From positions 29,357,033 to 29,421,032 of the forward strand of contig OZ026599.1 in NCBI GenBank assembly GCA_964020085.1: 64,000 nucleotides of DNA, given 5' to 3'. Under the pieces are notes generated by a model that saw only the letters and a list, made by a program, of their open reading frames with translations, did no database searches and had not been told where the DNA came from. The position numbers and the translations under genes were made by a program. Below, piece after piece: positions 50,437 through 62,557 of this stretch. This stretch comes from Micromussa lordhowensis. Its lineage: Eukaryota; Cnidaria; Anthozoa; Scleractinia; Lobophylliidae. Position 1 is the stretch's first letter, and the number at the start of each line of letters is the position of its first letter.

Positions 50437-52710
50437 CTTTAAGGAAATCGTAGTAAGGATATGATGGCGTTCGCGCCAGGGTGTTTTTTCTGGCCTTCTT
50501 TTTGCAGGAGTTTGACCTGCTTCCAACTTTGCAGAATTTCAGAAAACGCGCGCTGGGGGTCCCCTTGGCAAATTTGACATAGCTCGGCTCCATGGCACTT
50601 TTAGACACGCGGTTTGCAGCAAAATGTTGTGCTAGGTTGGCACTTTAAGGAAATCTAAGTAAGGACATGATGGCACTCGCGCCAGGGTGTTTTTTTTGGC
50701 CTTCTTTTTGCAGGAGTTTGACCTGCTCCCAACTTTGCAGAATTTCAGAAAACGCGCGCTGGGGGTCCCCTTGGCAAATTTGACATAGCTCGGCTCCTCG
50801 GGCACTTTTAGAGGCGCGGTTTGCAGCAAAATGTTGTGCAAGGTTAACACTTTAAGGAAATCCTAGTTAGGACATGATGGCATTCGCGCCAGGGTGTTTT
50901 TTTCTGGCCTTTTTTTTGCAGGAGTTTGACCTGCTCCCAACTTTGCAGAATTTCAGAAATCGCGCGCTGGGGGTCCCCTTGGCAAATTTGACATAGCTCG
51001 GCTCCACGTGCACTTTTAGAGGCGCGGTTTGCAGCAAAATGTTGTACTAGGTTGGCACTTTAAGGAAATTGTAGTCAGGATATGATGGCATTCGCGCCAG
51101 GGTGTTTTTTCTGGCCTTCTTTTTGCAGGAGTTTGACCTGCTCCCAACTTTGCAGAATTTTAGAAAACGCGCACTGGGTGTCCCCTTGGCAAATTTGACA
51201 TAGCTCGGCTCCACGGCCACTTTTAGAGGCGCGGTTTGCAGCAAAATGTTGTGCAAGGTTGGCACTTTAAGGAAATGTAAGTTAGGACATGATGGCATTC
51301 GCCCCAGGGTGTTTTTTCTGGCCTTCTTTTTGCAGGAGTTTGACCTGCTCCCAACTTTGCAGAATTTTAGAAAACGCGCGCTGGGGGTCCCCTTGGCAAA
51401 TTTGACATAGCTCGGCCCCAAGGGCACTTTTAGAGGCACGGTTTGCAGCAAAATGTTGTGCTCGGTTGGCAATTCAAGGAAATTGTAGTTAGGACATGAT
51501 GGCATTCGCGCCAGGGTGTTTTTTCTGGCCTTCTTTTTGCAGGAGGTTGACCTGCTCCCAACTTTGCAGAATTTCAGAAAACGCGAGGTGGGGGTCCCCT
51601 TGGAAAATTTAACATAGCTCGGCTCCACGGGCACTTTTAGAGGCGCGGTTTGCAGCAAAATGTTGTGCTAGGGCAGCATTTCAAGGAAATCCTAGTTACG
51701 ACATGATGGCATTCGCGCCAGGTTGTTTTTTGTGGCCTACTTTTTGCAAGAGTTTGACCTGCTCCCAACTTTGCAGAATTTCAGAAAACGCGCGCTGGGG
51801 GTCCCCTTGGCAAATTTGACATAGCTCGGCTCCACGGGCACTTTTAGAGGCGCGGTTTGCAGCAAAATGTTGTGCTAGGCTGGCACTTCAAGGCAATTTT
51901 AGTTAGGACATGATGGCATTCGCGCCAAGGTGTTTTTTCTGGCCTTCTTTTTGCAGGAGTTTGACCTGCTCCCAACTTTGCAGAATTTTAGAAAACGCGC
52001 GCTGGGGGTCCCCTTGGCAAATTTGACATAGCTCGGCTCCACGGGCACTTTTAGAGGCGCGGTTTGCAGAAAAATGTTGTGCTAGGTTGGCACTTCAAGG
52101 AAATCCTAGTTAGGACATGATGGCATTCGCGCCAGGGTGTTTTTTCTGGCCTTCTTTTTGAAGGAGTTTGACCTGCTCCCAACTTTGCAGAATTTCAGAA
52201 AACGCGCGCTGGGGTCCCCTTGGTAAATTTGACATAGCTCGGCTCCACGGGCACTTTTAGAGGCCCGCTTTGCAGAAAAATGTTGTGCTAGGTTGGCACT
52301 TCCAGAAAATTTTAGTTAGGATATGATGGCATTCGCGCCAGGGTGTTTTTTCTGGCCTTCTTTTTGCACGAGTTTGACCTGCTTCCAACTTTGCAGAATT
52401 TCAGAAAACGCGCGCTGGGGGTCCCCTTGGCAAATTTGACATAGCTCGGCTCCACGGGCACTTTTAGAGGCGCGGTTTGCAGCAAAATGTTGTGCTAGGT
52501 TGGCACTTCAAGGAATTTTTAGTTAGGACATGATGGCATTCGCGCCAGGGTGTTTTTTCTGGCTTTCTCTTTGCAGGAGTTTGACCTGCTCCCAACTTTG
52601 CAGAATTTTAGAAAACGCGCGCTGGGGGTCCCCTTGGCAAATTTGACATAGCTCGGCTCCACGGGCACTTTTAGAGGCGCGGTTTGCAGCAAAATGTTGT
52701 GCTAGGTTGG
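50437..52710 (+). repeat. Segment S3 (paralogue of S1 and S2)
   Basis: Matches S1 from 35940 at offset about 14498, including CCATGGCAC followed here by a unique GACACGCGG, CCTCGGGCAC, CACTGGGTGTCC, GTGCTCGGTTGGCAATT, GGGCAGCATTT and GAGGCCCGCTTTGC. The four-monomer tandem copy of S1 is absent. One monomer has CGCGAGGTGGGGG near 51584, a private change in the otherwise invariant GC core. Confidence 0.8.
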
Positions 52711-55700
52711 CACTTGAGGGAAATTGTAATTAGGAGATGATGGCATTCGCGCCAGGGTGTTTTTTTTGGCCTTCTTTTTGCAGGAGTTTGACTTGCTTCA
52801 AACTTTGCAGAATTTCAGAAAACGCGCGCTGGGGGTCCCCTTGGCAAATTTGACATAGCTCGGCTCCACGGGCACTTTTAGAGGCGCGGTTTGCAGCAAA
52901 ATGTTGTGCTAGGTTGGCACTTCGAGGATATTGTAGTTAGGACATGATGGCATTCGCGCCAGGGTGTTTTTTTCTGGCCTTCTTTTTGCAGGACTTTGAC
53001 CTGCTCCCAACTTTGCAGAATTTCAGAAAACGCGCGCTGGGGGCCCCCTTGGCAAATTTGACATAGCTCGGCTCCACGGGCAGTTTTCGAGGCGCGGTTT
53101 GCAGCAAAATGTTGTGCTAGGTTGGCACTTTAAGGAAATCTAAGTTACGACATGATGGCACTCGCGCCAGGGTGTTTTTTTTGGCCTTCTTTTTGCAGGA
53201 GTTTGACCTGCTCCCAACTTTGCAGAATTTCAGAAAACGCGCGCTGGGGGTCCCCTTGGCAAATTTGACATAGCTCGGCTCCACAGGCACTTTTAGAGGC
53301 GCGGGTTGCAGCGAAATGTTGTGCTAGGTTGGCACTTTAAGGAAATTCTAGTTAAGACATGATGGCATTCGCGCCAGGGTGTTTTTTCTGGCCTTTTTTT
53401 TGCAGGAGTTTGACCTGCTCCCAACTTTGCAGAATTTCAGAAAACGCGCGCTGGGGGTCCCCTTGGAAAATTTGACATAGCTCGGCTCCACGGGCACTTT
53501 TAGAGGCGCGGTTTGCAGCAAAATGTTGTGCTAGGTTGGCACTTCAAGGACATTTTAGTTAAGACATGATGGCATTCGCGCCAGGGTTTTTTTTCTGGCC
53601 TTCTCTTTGCACGAGTTTGACCTGCTCCCAACTTTGCAGAATTTTAGAAAACGCGCGCTGGGGGTCCCCTTGGCAAATTTGACATAGCTCGGCTCCACGG
53701 GCACTTTTAGAGGCGCGGTTTGCAGCAAAATGTTGTGCTAGGTTGGCACTTCAAGGACATTTTAGTTAAGACATGATGGCATTCGCGCCAGGGTTTTTTT
53801 TCTGGCCTTCTCTTTGCACGAGTTTGACCTGCTCCCAACTTTGCAGAATTTTAGAAAACGCGCGCTGGGGGTCCCCTTGGCAAATTTGACATAGCTCGGC
53901 TCCACGGGCACTTTTAGAGGCGCGGTTTGCAGCAAAATGTTGTGCTAGGTTAGCACTTTAAGGACATTTTAGTTAGGACATGATGGCATTCGCGCCAGGG
54001 TTTTTTTTCTGGCCTTCTCTTTGCAGGAGTTTGACCTGCTCCCAACTTTGCAGAATTTTAGAAAACGCGCGCTGGGGGTCCCCTTGGCAAATTTGACATA
54101 GCTCGGCTCCACGGGCACTTTTAGAGGCGCGGTTTGCAGCAAAATGTTGTGCTAGGTTGGCACTTCAAGGACATTTTAGTTAGGACATGATGGCATTCGC
54201 GCCAGGGTGTTTTTTCTGGCCTTCCCTTTGCACGAGTTTGACCTGCTCCCAACTTTGCAGAATTTTAGAAAACGCGCGCTGGGGGTCCCCTTGGCAAATT
54301 TGACATAGCTCGGCTCCACGGGCACTTTTAGAGGCGCGGTTTGCAGCAAAATGTTGTGCTTGGTTGGCACTTCGAGGAAATGTTAGTTAGGACATCATGG
54401 CATTCGCGCCAGGGTGTTTTTTTCTGGCCTTCTTTTTGCAGGACTTTGACCTGCTCCCAACTTTGCAGAATTTCAGAAAACGCGCGCTGGGGGTCCCCTT
54501 GGCAAATTTGACATAGCTCGGCTCCACGGGCACTTTTAGAGGCGCGGTTTGCAGCAAAATGTTGTGCTAGGTTGGCACTTTAAGGAAATCTAAGTTACGA
54601 CATGATGGCACTCGCGCCAGCGTGTTTTTTTTGGCCTTCTCTTTGCAGGAGTTTGACCTGCTCCCAACTTTGCAGAATTTCAGAAAACGCGCGCTGGGGG
54701 TCCCCTTGGCAAATTTGACATAGCTCGGCTCCACAGGCACTTTTAGAGGCGCGGGTTGCAGCGAAATGTTGTGCTAGGTTGGCACTTCAAAGAAATTCTA
54801 GTTAGGACATGATGGCATTCGCGCCAGGGTGTTTTTTCTGGCCTTTTTTTTGCAGGAGTTTGACCTGCTCCCAACTTTGCAGAATTTCAGAAAACGCGCG
54901 CTGGGGGTCCCCTTGGCAAATTTGACATAGCTCGGCTCCACGGGCACTTTTAGAGGCACGGTTTGCAGCAAAATGTTGTGCTAGGTTGGCACTTCAAGGT
55001 CATTTTAGTTAGGACATGATGGCATTCGCGCCAGGGTTTTTTTTCTGGCCTTCTCTTTGCACGAGTTTGACCTGCTCCCAACTTTGCAGAATTTTAGAAA
55101 ACGCGCGCTGGGGGTCCCCTTGGCAAATTTGACATAGCTCGGCTCCACGGGCACTTTTAGAGGCGCGGTTTGCAGCAAAATGTTGTGCTAGGTTGGCACT
55201 TTAAGGACATTTTAGTTAGGACATGATGGCATTCGCGCCAGGGTGTTTTTTCTGGCCTTCTCTTTGCAGGAGTTTGACCTGCTCCCAACTTTGCAGAATT
55301 TCAGAAAACGCGCGCTGGGGGTCCCCTTGGCAAATTTGACATAGCTCGGCTCCACGGGCACTTTTAGAGGCGCGGTTTGCAGCAAAATGTTGTGCTAGAC
55401 TGTCACTTTAAGGAAACTTTAGTTTGGACATGATGGCATTCGCGCCAGGGTGTTTTTTCTGGCCTTCTTTTTGCAGGAGTTTGACCAGCTCCCAACTTTG
55501 CAGAATTTCAGAAAACGCGCGCTGGGGGTCCCCTTGGCAAATTTGACATAGCTCGGCTCCGCGGGCACTTTTAGAGGCGCGGTTTGCAGCAAAATGTTGT
55601 GCTAGGTTGGCACTTTAAGGAAATTCTACTTAGGACATGATGGCATTCGGGCCAGGGTGTTTTTTCTGGCCTTCTTTTTGCAGGAGTTTGACCTGCTCCA

Positions 55701-55817
55701 AACTTTGCAGAATTTTAGAAAACGCGCGCTGGGGGTCCCCTTGGCAAATTTGACATAGCTCGGCTCCACGGGCACTTTTAGAGGCGCGGTTTGCAGCAAA
55801 ATGTTGTGCTAGGTTGG
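52711..55817 (+). repeat. HOR H, copy 1 (15 monomers, 3107 bp)
   Basis: Starts at the CACTTGAGGGAAATTG monomer. It then carries CTTCGAGGATA, AAATCTAAG, GCGAAATG type, three or four GGACATTTTAG monomers, CTTCGAGGAAATG with GACATCATGG, AAATCTAAG again, GCGAAATG again, two GGACATT-type monomers, GCTAGACTGTCAC and a TTCTACTTAGG monomer with TTCGGGCCAGG. The next CACTTGAGGG lies 3107 bp downstream. Confidence 0.85.
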
Positions 55818-58718
55818 CACTTGAGGGAAATTGTAATTAGGAGATGATGGCATTCGCGCCAGGGTGTTTTTTTTGGCCTTCTTTTTGCAGGAGTTTGACT
55901 TGCTTCAAACTTTGCAGAATTTCAGAAAACGCGCGCTGGGGGTCCCCTTGGCAAATTTGACATAGCTCGGCTCCACGGGCACTTTTAGAGGCGCGGTTTG
56001 CAGCAAAATGTTGTGCTAGGTTGGCACTTCGAGGATACCGTAGTTAGGACATGATGGCATTCGCGCCAGGGTGTTTTTTTCTGGCCTTCTTTTTGCAGGA
56101 CTTTGACCTGCTCCCAACTTTGCAGAATTTCAGAAAACGCGCGCTGGGGGCCCCCTTGGCAAATTTGACATAGCTCGGCTCCACGGGCAGTTTTCGAGGC
56201 GCGGTTTGCAGCAAAATGTTGTGCTAGGTTGGCACTTCAAGGACATTTTAGTTAAGACATGATGGCATTCGCGCCAGGGTTTTTTTTCTGGCCTTCTCTT
56301 TGCACGAGTTTGACCTGCTCCCAACTTTGCAGAATTTTAGAAAACGCGCGCTGGGGGTCCCCTTGGCAAATTTGACATAGCTCGGCTCCACGGGCACTTT
56401 TAGAGGCGCGGTTTGCAGCAAAATGTTGTGCTAGGTTAGCACTTTAAGGACATTTTAGTTAGGACATGATGGCATTCGCGCCAGGGTTTTTTTTCTGGCC
56501 TTCTCTTTGCAGGAGTTTGACCTGCTCCCAACTTTGCAGAATTTTAGAAAACGCGCGCTGGGGGTCCCCTTGGCAAATTTGACATAGCTCGGCTCCACGG
56601 GCACTTTTAGAGGCGCGGTTTGCAGCAAAATGTTGTGCTAGGTTGGCACTTCAAGGACATTTTAGTTAGGACATGATGGCATTCGCGCCAGGGTGTTTTT
56701 TGTGGCCTTCCCTTTGCACGAGTTTGACCTGCTCCCAACTTTGCAGAATTTTAGAAAACGCGCGCTGGGGGTCCCCTTGGCAAATTTGACATAGCTCGGC
56801 TCCACGGGCACTTTTAGAGGCGCGGTTTGCAGCAAAATGTTGTGCTTGGTTGGCACTTCGAGGAAATGTTAGTTAGGACATCATGGCATTCGCGCCAGGG
56901 TGTTTTTTTCTGGCCTTCTTTTTGCAGGACTTTGACCTGCTCCCAACTTTGCAGAATTTCAGAAAACGCGCGCTGGGGGTCCCCTTGGCAAATTTGACAT
57001 AGCTCGGCTCCACGGGCACTTTTAGAGGCGCGGTTTGCAGCAAAATGTTGTGCTAGGTTGGCACTTTAAGGAAATGTAAGTTACGCCATGATGGCACTCG
57101 CGCCAGGGTGTTTTTTTTGGCCTTCTTTTTGCAGGAGTTTGACCTGCTCCCAACTTTGCAGAATTTCAGAAAACGCGCGCTGGGGGTCCCCTTGGCAAAT
57201 TTGACATAGCTCGGCTCCACAGGCACTTTTAGAGGCGCGGGTTGCAGCGAAATGTTGTGCTAGGTTGGCACTTCGAGGAAATGTTAGTTAGGACATCATG
57301 GCATTTGCGCCAGGGTGTTTTTTTCTGGCCTTCTTTTTGCAGGACTTTGACCTGCTCCCAACTTTGCAGAATTTCAGAAAACGCGCGCTGGGGGTCCCCT
57401 TGGCAAATTTGACATAGCTCGGCTCCACGGGCACTTTTAGAGGCGCGGTTTGCAGCAAAATGTTGTGCTAGGTTGGCACTTTAAGAAAATCTAAGTTACG
57501 ACATGATGGCACTCGCGCCAGGGTGTTTTTTTTGGCCTTCTTTTTGCAGGAGTTTGACCTGCTCCCAACTTTGCAGAATTTCAGAAAACGCGCGCTGGGG
57601 GTCCCCTTGGCAAATTTGACATAGCTCGGCTCCACAGGCACTTTTAGAGGCGCGGGTTGCAGCGAAATGTTGTGCTAGGTTGGCACTTCAAGGAAATTCT
57701 AGTTAGGACATGATGGCATTCGCGCCAGGGTGTTTTTTCTGGCCTTTTTTTTGCAGGAGTTTGACCTGCTCCCAACTTTGCAGAATTTCAGAAAACGCGC
57801 GCTGGGGGTCCCCTTGGCAAATTTGACATAGCTCGGCTCCACGGGCACTTTTAGAGGCACGGTTTGCAGCAAAATGTTGTGCTAGGTTGGCACTTCAAGG
57901 ACATTTTAGTTAGGACATGATGGCATTCGCGCCAGGGTTTTTTTTCTGGCCTTCTCTTTGCACGAGTTTGACCTGCTCCCAACTTTGCAGAATTTTAGAA
58001 AACGCGCGCTGGGGGTCCCCTTGGCAAATTTGACATAGCTCGGCTCCACGGGCACTTTTAGAGGCGCGGTTTGCAGCAAAATGTTGTGCTAGGTTGGCAC
58101 TTTAAGGACATTTTAGTTAGGACATGATGGCATTCGCGCCAGGGTGTTTTTTCTGGCCTTCTCTTTGCAGGAGTTTGACCTGCTCCCAACTTTGCAGAAT
58201 TTCAGAAAACGCGCGCTGGGGGTCCCCTTGGCAAATTTGACATAGCTCGGCTCCACGGGCACTTTTAGAGGCGCGGTTTGCAGCAAAATGTTGTGCTAGA
58301 CTGTCACTTCAAGGAAACTTTAGTTTGGACATGATGGCATTCGCGCCAGGGTGTTTTTTCTGGCCTTCTTTTTGCAGGAGTTTGACCAGCTCCCAACTTT
58401 GCAGAATTTCAGAAAACGCGCGCTGGGGGTCCCCTTGGCAAATTTGACATAGCTCGGCTCCGCGGGCACTTTTAGAGGCGCGGTTTGCAGCAAAATGTTG
58501 TGCTAGGTTGGCACTTTAAGGAAATTCTACTTAGGACATGATGGCATTCGGGCCAGGGTGTTTTTTCTGGCCTTATTTTTGCAGGAGTTTGACCTGCTCC
58601 AAACTTTGCAGAATTTTAGAAAACGCGCGCTGGGGGTCCCCTTGGCAAATTTGACATAGCTCGGCTCCACGGGCACTTTTAGAGGCGCGGTTTGCAGCAA
58701 AATGTTGTGCTAGGTTGG
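55818..58718 (+). repeat. HOR H, copy 2 (14 monomers, 2901 bp)
   Basis: The same monomer order as copy 1 with whole-monomer edits. About three monomers after CTTCGAGGATACC are missing. The pair CTTCGAGGAAATG plus a TAAG-type monomer is present twice (56854-57474 region), a dimer gain. Both changes are in register. Confidence 0.85.
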
Positions 58719-61700
58719 CACTTGAGGGAAATTGTAATTAGGAGATGATGGCATTCGCGCCAGGGTGTTTTTTTTGGCCTTCTTTTTGCAGGAGTTTGAC
58801 TTGCTTCAAACTTTGCAGAATTTCAGAAAACGCGCGCTGGGGGTCCCCTTGGCAAATTTGACATAGCTCGGCTCCACGGGCACTTTTAGAGGCGCGGTTT
58901 GCAGCAAAATGTTGTGCTAGGTTGGCACTTCGAGGATACCGTAGTTAGGACATGATGGCATTCGCGCCAGGGTGTTTTTTTCTGGCCTTCTTTTTGCAGG
59001 ACTTTGACCTGCTCCCAACTTTGCAGAATTTCAGAAAACGCGCGCTGGGGGCCCCCTTGGCAAATTTGACATAGCTCGGCTCCACGGGCAGTTTTCGAGG
59101 CGCAGTTTGCAGCAAAATGTTGTGCTAGGTTGGCACTTTAAGGAAATCTAAGTTACGACATGATGGCACTCGCGCCAGGGTGTTTTTTTTGGCCTTCTTT
59201 TTGCAGGAGTTTGACCTGCTCCCAACTTTGCAGAATTTCAGAAAACGCGCGCTGGGGGTCCCCTTGGCAAATTTGACATAGCTCGGCTCCACAGGCACTT
59301 TTAGAGGCGCGGGTTGCAGCGAAATGTTGTGCTAGGTTGGCACTTCAAGGAAATTCTAGTTAAGACATGATGGCATTCGCGCCAGGGTGTTTTTTCTGGC
59401 CTTTTTTTTGCAGGAGTTTGACCTGCTCCCAACTTTGCAGAATTTCAGAAAACGCGCGCTGGGGGTCCCCTTGGCAAATTTGACATAGCTCGGCTCCACG
59501 GGCACTTTTAGAGGCGCGGTTTGCAGCAAAATGTTGTGCTAGGTTGGCACTTCAAGGACATTTTAGTTAAGACATGATGGCATTCGCGCCAGGGTTTTTT
59601 TTCTGGCCTTCTCTTTGCACGAGTTTGACCTGCTCCCAACTTTGCAGAATTTTAGAAAACGCGCGCTGGGGGTCCCCTTGGCAAATTTGACATAGCTCGG
59701 CTCCACGGGCACTTTTAGAGGCGCGGTTTGCAGCAAAATGTTGTGCTAGGTTAGCACTTTAAGGACATTTTAGTGAGGACATGATGGCATTCGCGCCAGG
59801 GTTTTTTTTCTGGCCTTCTCTTTGCAGGAGTTTGACCTGCTCCCAACTTTGCAGAATTTTAGAAAACGCGCGCTGGGGGTCCCCTTGGCAAATTTGACAT
59901 AGCTCGGCTCCACGGGCACTTTTAGAGGCGCGGTTTGCAGCAAAATGTTGTGCTTGGTTGGCACTTCGAGGAAATGTTAGTTAGGACATCATGGCATTCG
60001 CGCCAGGGTGTTTTTTTCTGGCCTTCTTTTTGCAGGACTTTGACCTGCTCCCAATTTTGCAGAATTTCAGAAAACGCGCGCTGGGGGTCCCCTTGGCAAA
60101 TTTGACATAGCTCGGCTCCACGGGCACTTTTAGAGGCGCGGTTTGCAGCAAAATGTTGTGCTAGGTTGGCACTTTAAGGAAATCTAAGTTACGACATGAT
60201 GGCACTCGCGCCAGGGTGTTTTTTTTGGCCTTCTTTTTGCAGAAGTTTGACCTGCCTCCAACTTTGCAGAATTTCAGAAAACGCGCGCTGGGGGTCCCCT
60301 TGGCAAATTTGACATAGCTCGGCTCCACAGGCACTTTTAGAGGCGCGGGTTGCAGCGAAATGTTGTGCTAGGTTGGCACTTCAAGGAAATTCTAGTTAGG
60401 ACATGATGGCATTCGCGCCAGGGTGTTTTTTCTGGCCTTTTTTTTGCAGGAGTTTGACCTGCTCCCAACTTTGCAGAATTTCAGAAAACGCGCGCTGGGG
60501 GTCCCCTTGGCAAATTTGACATAGCTCGGCTCCACGGGCACTTTTAGAGGCACGGTTTGCAGCAAAATGTTGTGCTAGGTTGGCACTTCAAGGACATTTT
60601 AGTTAGGACATGATGGCATTCGCGCCAGGGTTTTTTTTCTGGCCTTCTCTTTGCACGAGTTTGACCTGCTCCCAACTTTGCAGAATTTTAGAAAACGCGC
60701 GCTGGGGGTCCCCTTGGCAAATTTGACATAGCTCGGCTCCACGGGCACTTTTAGAGGCGCGGTTTGCAGCAAAATGTTGTGCTAGGTTGGCACTTTAAGG
60801 ACATTTTAGTTAGGACATGATGGCATTCGCGCCAGGGTGTTTTTTCTGGCCTTCTCTTTGCAGGAGTTTGACCTGCTCCCAACTTTGCAGAATTTCAGAA
60901 AACGCGCGCTGGGGGTCCCCTTGGCAAATTTGACATAGCTCGGCTCCACGGGCACTTTTAGAGGCACGGTTTGCAGCAAAATGTTGTGCTAGGTTGGCAC
61001 TTCAAGGACATTTTAGTTAGGACATGATGGCATTCGCGCCAGGGTTTTTTTTCTGGCCTTCTCTTTGCACGAGTTTGACCTGCTCCCAACTTTGCAGAAT
61101 TTTAGAAAACGCGCGCTGGGGGTCCCCTTGGCAAATTTGACATAGCTCGGCTCCACGGGCACTTTTAGAGGCGCGGTTTGCAGCAAAATGTTGTGCTAGG
61201 TTGGCACTTTAAGGACATTTTAGTTAGGACATGATGGCATTCGCGCCAGGGTGTTTTTTCTGGCCTTCTCTTTGCAGGAGTTTGACCTGCTCCCAACTTT
61301 GCAGAATTTCAGAAAACGCGCGCTGGGGGTCCCCTTGGCAAATTTGACATAGCTCGGCTCCACGGGCACTTTTAGAGGCGCGGTTTGCAGCAAAATGTTG
61401 TGCTAGACTGTCACTTCAAGGAAACTTTAGTTTGGACATGATGGCATTCGCGCCAGGGTGTTTTTTCTGGCCTTCTTTTTGCAGGAGTTTGACCAGCTCC
61501 CAACTTTGCAGAATTTCAGAAAACGCGCGCTGGGGGTCCCCTTGGCAAATTTGACATAGCTCGGCTCCGCGGGCACTTTTAGAGGCGCGGTTTGCAGCAA
61601 AATGTTGTGCTAGGTTGGCACTTTAAGGAAATTCTACTTAGGACATGATGGCATTCGCGCCAGGGTGTTTTTTCTGGCCTTCTTTTTGCAGGAGTTTGAC

Positions 61701-61825
61701 CTGCTCCAAACTTTGCAGAATTTTAGAAAACGCGCGCTGGGGGTCCCCTTGGCAAATTTGACATAGCTCGGCTCCACGGGCACTTTTAGAGGCGCGGTTT
61801 GCAGCAAAATGTTGTGCTAGGTAGG
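58719..61825 (+). repeat. HOR H, copy 3 (15 monomers, 3107 bp)
   Basis: The same order again, with the pair of GGACATTTTAG monomers at 60584 and 60791 repeated as 60998 and 61205, another dimer gain. The GGGCCCCCTTGG and GGGCAGTTTTCGAGG monomer follows CTTCGAGGATACC as in copies 1 and 2. It ends with TTCTACTTAGG and passes into J2. Confidence 0.85.
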
Positions 61826-62434
61826 CACTTTAAGGAAATTTTAGATAAAACATGATGGCATTCGCGCCGGGGTGTTTTTTTTGGCCTTCTTTTTGCAGGA
61901 GTTTGACCTGCTCCCAACTTTGCAGAATTTCAGAAAACGCGCGCTGGGGGTCCCCTTGGCAAATTTGACATAGCTCGGCTCCACGGGCACTTTTAGAGGC
62001 GCGGTTTGCAGCAAAATGTTGTGCTAGGTTGGCATTTTAAGAAAATGTTAGTTAGAACATGATGGCATTCGCGCCAGTGTGTTTTTTCTGGCCTTCTTTT
62101 TGCAGGAGTTTGACCTGCTCCCAACTTTGCAGAATTTCAGAAAACGCGCGCTGGGGGTCCCCTTGGCAAATTTGACATAGCTCGGCTCTGCGGGCACTTT
62201 TAGAGGCGCGGTTTGCAGCAAAATGTTGTGCTAGGTTGGCACTTTAAGGAAATATTTGTTAGGACATGATGGCATTCGCGCCAGGGTGTTTTTTCTGGCC
62301 TTCTTTTTGCAGGAGTTTGACCTGCTCCCAACTTTGCAGAATTTCAGAAAACGCGCGCTGGGGGTCCCCTTGGCAAATTTGACATAGCTCGGCTCCACGG
62401 GCACTTTTAGAGGCGCGGTTTGCAGCAAAATGTT

Positions 62435-62449
62435 GTGCTAGGTTGGCAC
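62435..62449 (+). other. Short dyad GTGCTA-GGT-TGGCAC (in nearly every monomer)
   Basis: GTGCTA and TGGCAC can form a 6-bp stem with a 3-nt loop if one T-G wobble is allowed. In monomers reading GGTTAGCAC (for example near 103-121, 1774, 4251, 10249, 12326) the stem becomes a perfect 6-bp inverted repeat, GTGCTA-GGT-TAGCAC. The dyad lies immediately before the hypervariable part of the monomer. Function is unknown. Satellite dyads are sometimes proposed to form cruciforms or bind proteins, which is not shown here. Confidence 0.6.
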
Positions 62450-62455
62450 TTGAAG
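62449..62455 (+). other. CTTNAAG micro-palindrome with hypervariable central base
   Basis: The heptamer CTTNAAG follows the GGCA of the preceding dyad. Its arms are strongly conserved, while the central base is C, T or G in different monomers and differs even between homologous monomers of duplicated segments. In this monomer the base is G. Exceptions include CTTCTAGG, CTGCAAGG, CTTCGAGG and CTTGAGGG variants. No function is known. Confidence 0.7.
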
Positions 62456-62460
62456 GAAAT

Positions 62461-62470
62461 TTTAGTTAGG
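62461..62470 (+). other. Second variable patch of the monomer (AAAT-NNN-AGTTA-NN)
   Basis: Three bases after AAAT vary widely (TTT, CTT, CCT, TCT, GTT, TGT, CGT, GCT, CTA, TTA and others). The pair after AGTTA also varies (GG, CG, AG, GA, CA, AA), just before ACATGATGG. Most differences that distinguish neighbouring monomers lie here or at the CTTNAAG site, so this patch is a practical barcode for typing monomers within the HORs. Confidence 0.7.
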
Positions 62471-62486
62471 ACATGATGGCATTCGC

Positions 62487-62506
62487 GCCAGGGTGTTTTT
62501 TCTGGC
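62487..62506 (+). other. Inverted repeat GCCAG-N10-CTGGC
   Basis: GCCAG and CTGGC are perfect reverse complements separated by GGTGTTTTTT (10 nt). They are present in most monomers. The loop varies in T number and sequence (GGTAGTTTTT, GGTGATTTTT, GGTTTTTTTT), and several families lose one arm by changing CTGGCC to TTGGCC. The structure is short and could be coincidental, but the dyad recurs through most of the array. Confidence 0.5.
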
Positions 62507-62519
62507 CTTCTTTTTGCAG
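62496..62519 (+). other. Pyrimidine tract ending in CAG|G (3' splice-acceptor-like)
   Basis: A T/C-rich run interrupted by GGCC ends in CTTTTTGCAG followed by G, which resembles a strong eukaryotic 3' splice site (polypyrimidine tract, then NCAG|G). It recurs in most monomers. Families with TCTCTTTGCACGAG, common from 46 to 63 kb, have lost the AG. No matching 5' donor or gene context was seen, so this is a resemblance and not a called splice site. Confidence 0.4.
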
Positions 62520-62532
62520 GAGTTTGACCTGC
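62516..62532 (+). other. Inverted repeat GCAGG-N7-CCTGC
   Basis: GCAGG and CCTGC are exact reverse complements separated by AGTTTGA. The motif is present in most monomers and is broken in GCACGAG, GCAGGACTTT and GACCAGCTCC variants. It partly overlaps the acceptor-like CAG|G. Function is unknown. Confidence 0.5.
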
Positions 62533-62557
62533 TCCCAACTTTGCAGAATTTCAGAAA

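Noticed and set aside
30712..50600. CCATGGCAC 1-bp-shorter variants (30712, 36092, 50591) as separate mobile insertions or target sites
   Set aside because: They are simple substitutions with a 1-bp loss inside an ordinary monomer. Two of them are explained by the S1/S3 duplication.
62482..62497. Possible CENP-B box in ATTCGCGCCAGGGTGT
   Set aside because: It keeps TTCG and the spaced A of the core, but the required CGGG is GTGT. The match is too weak to call.
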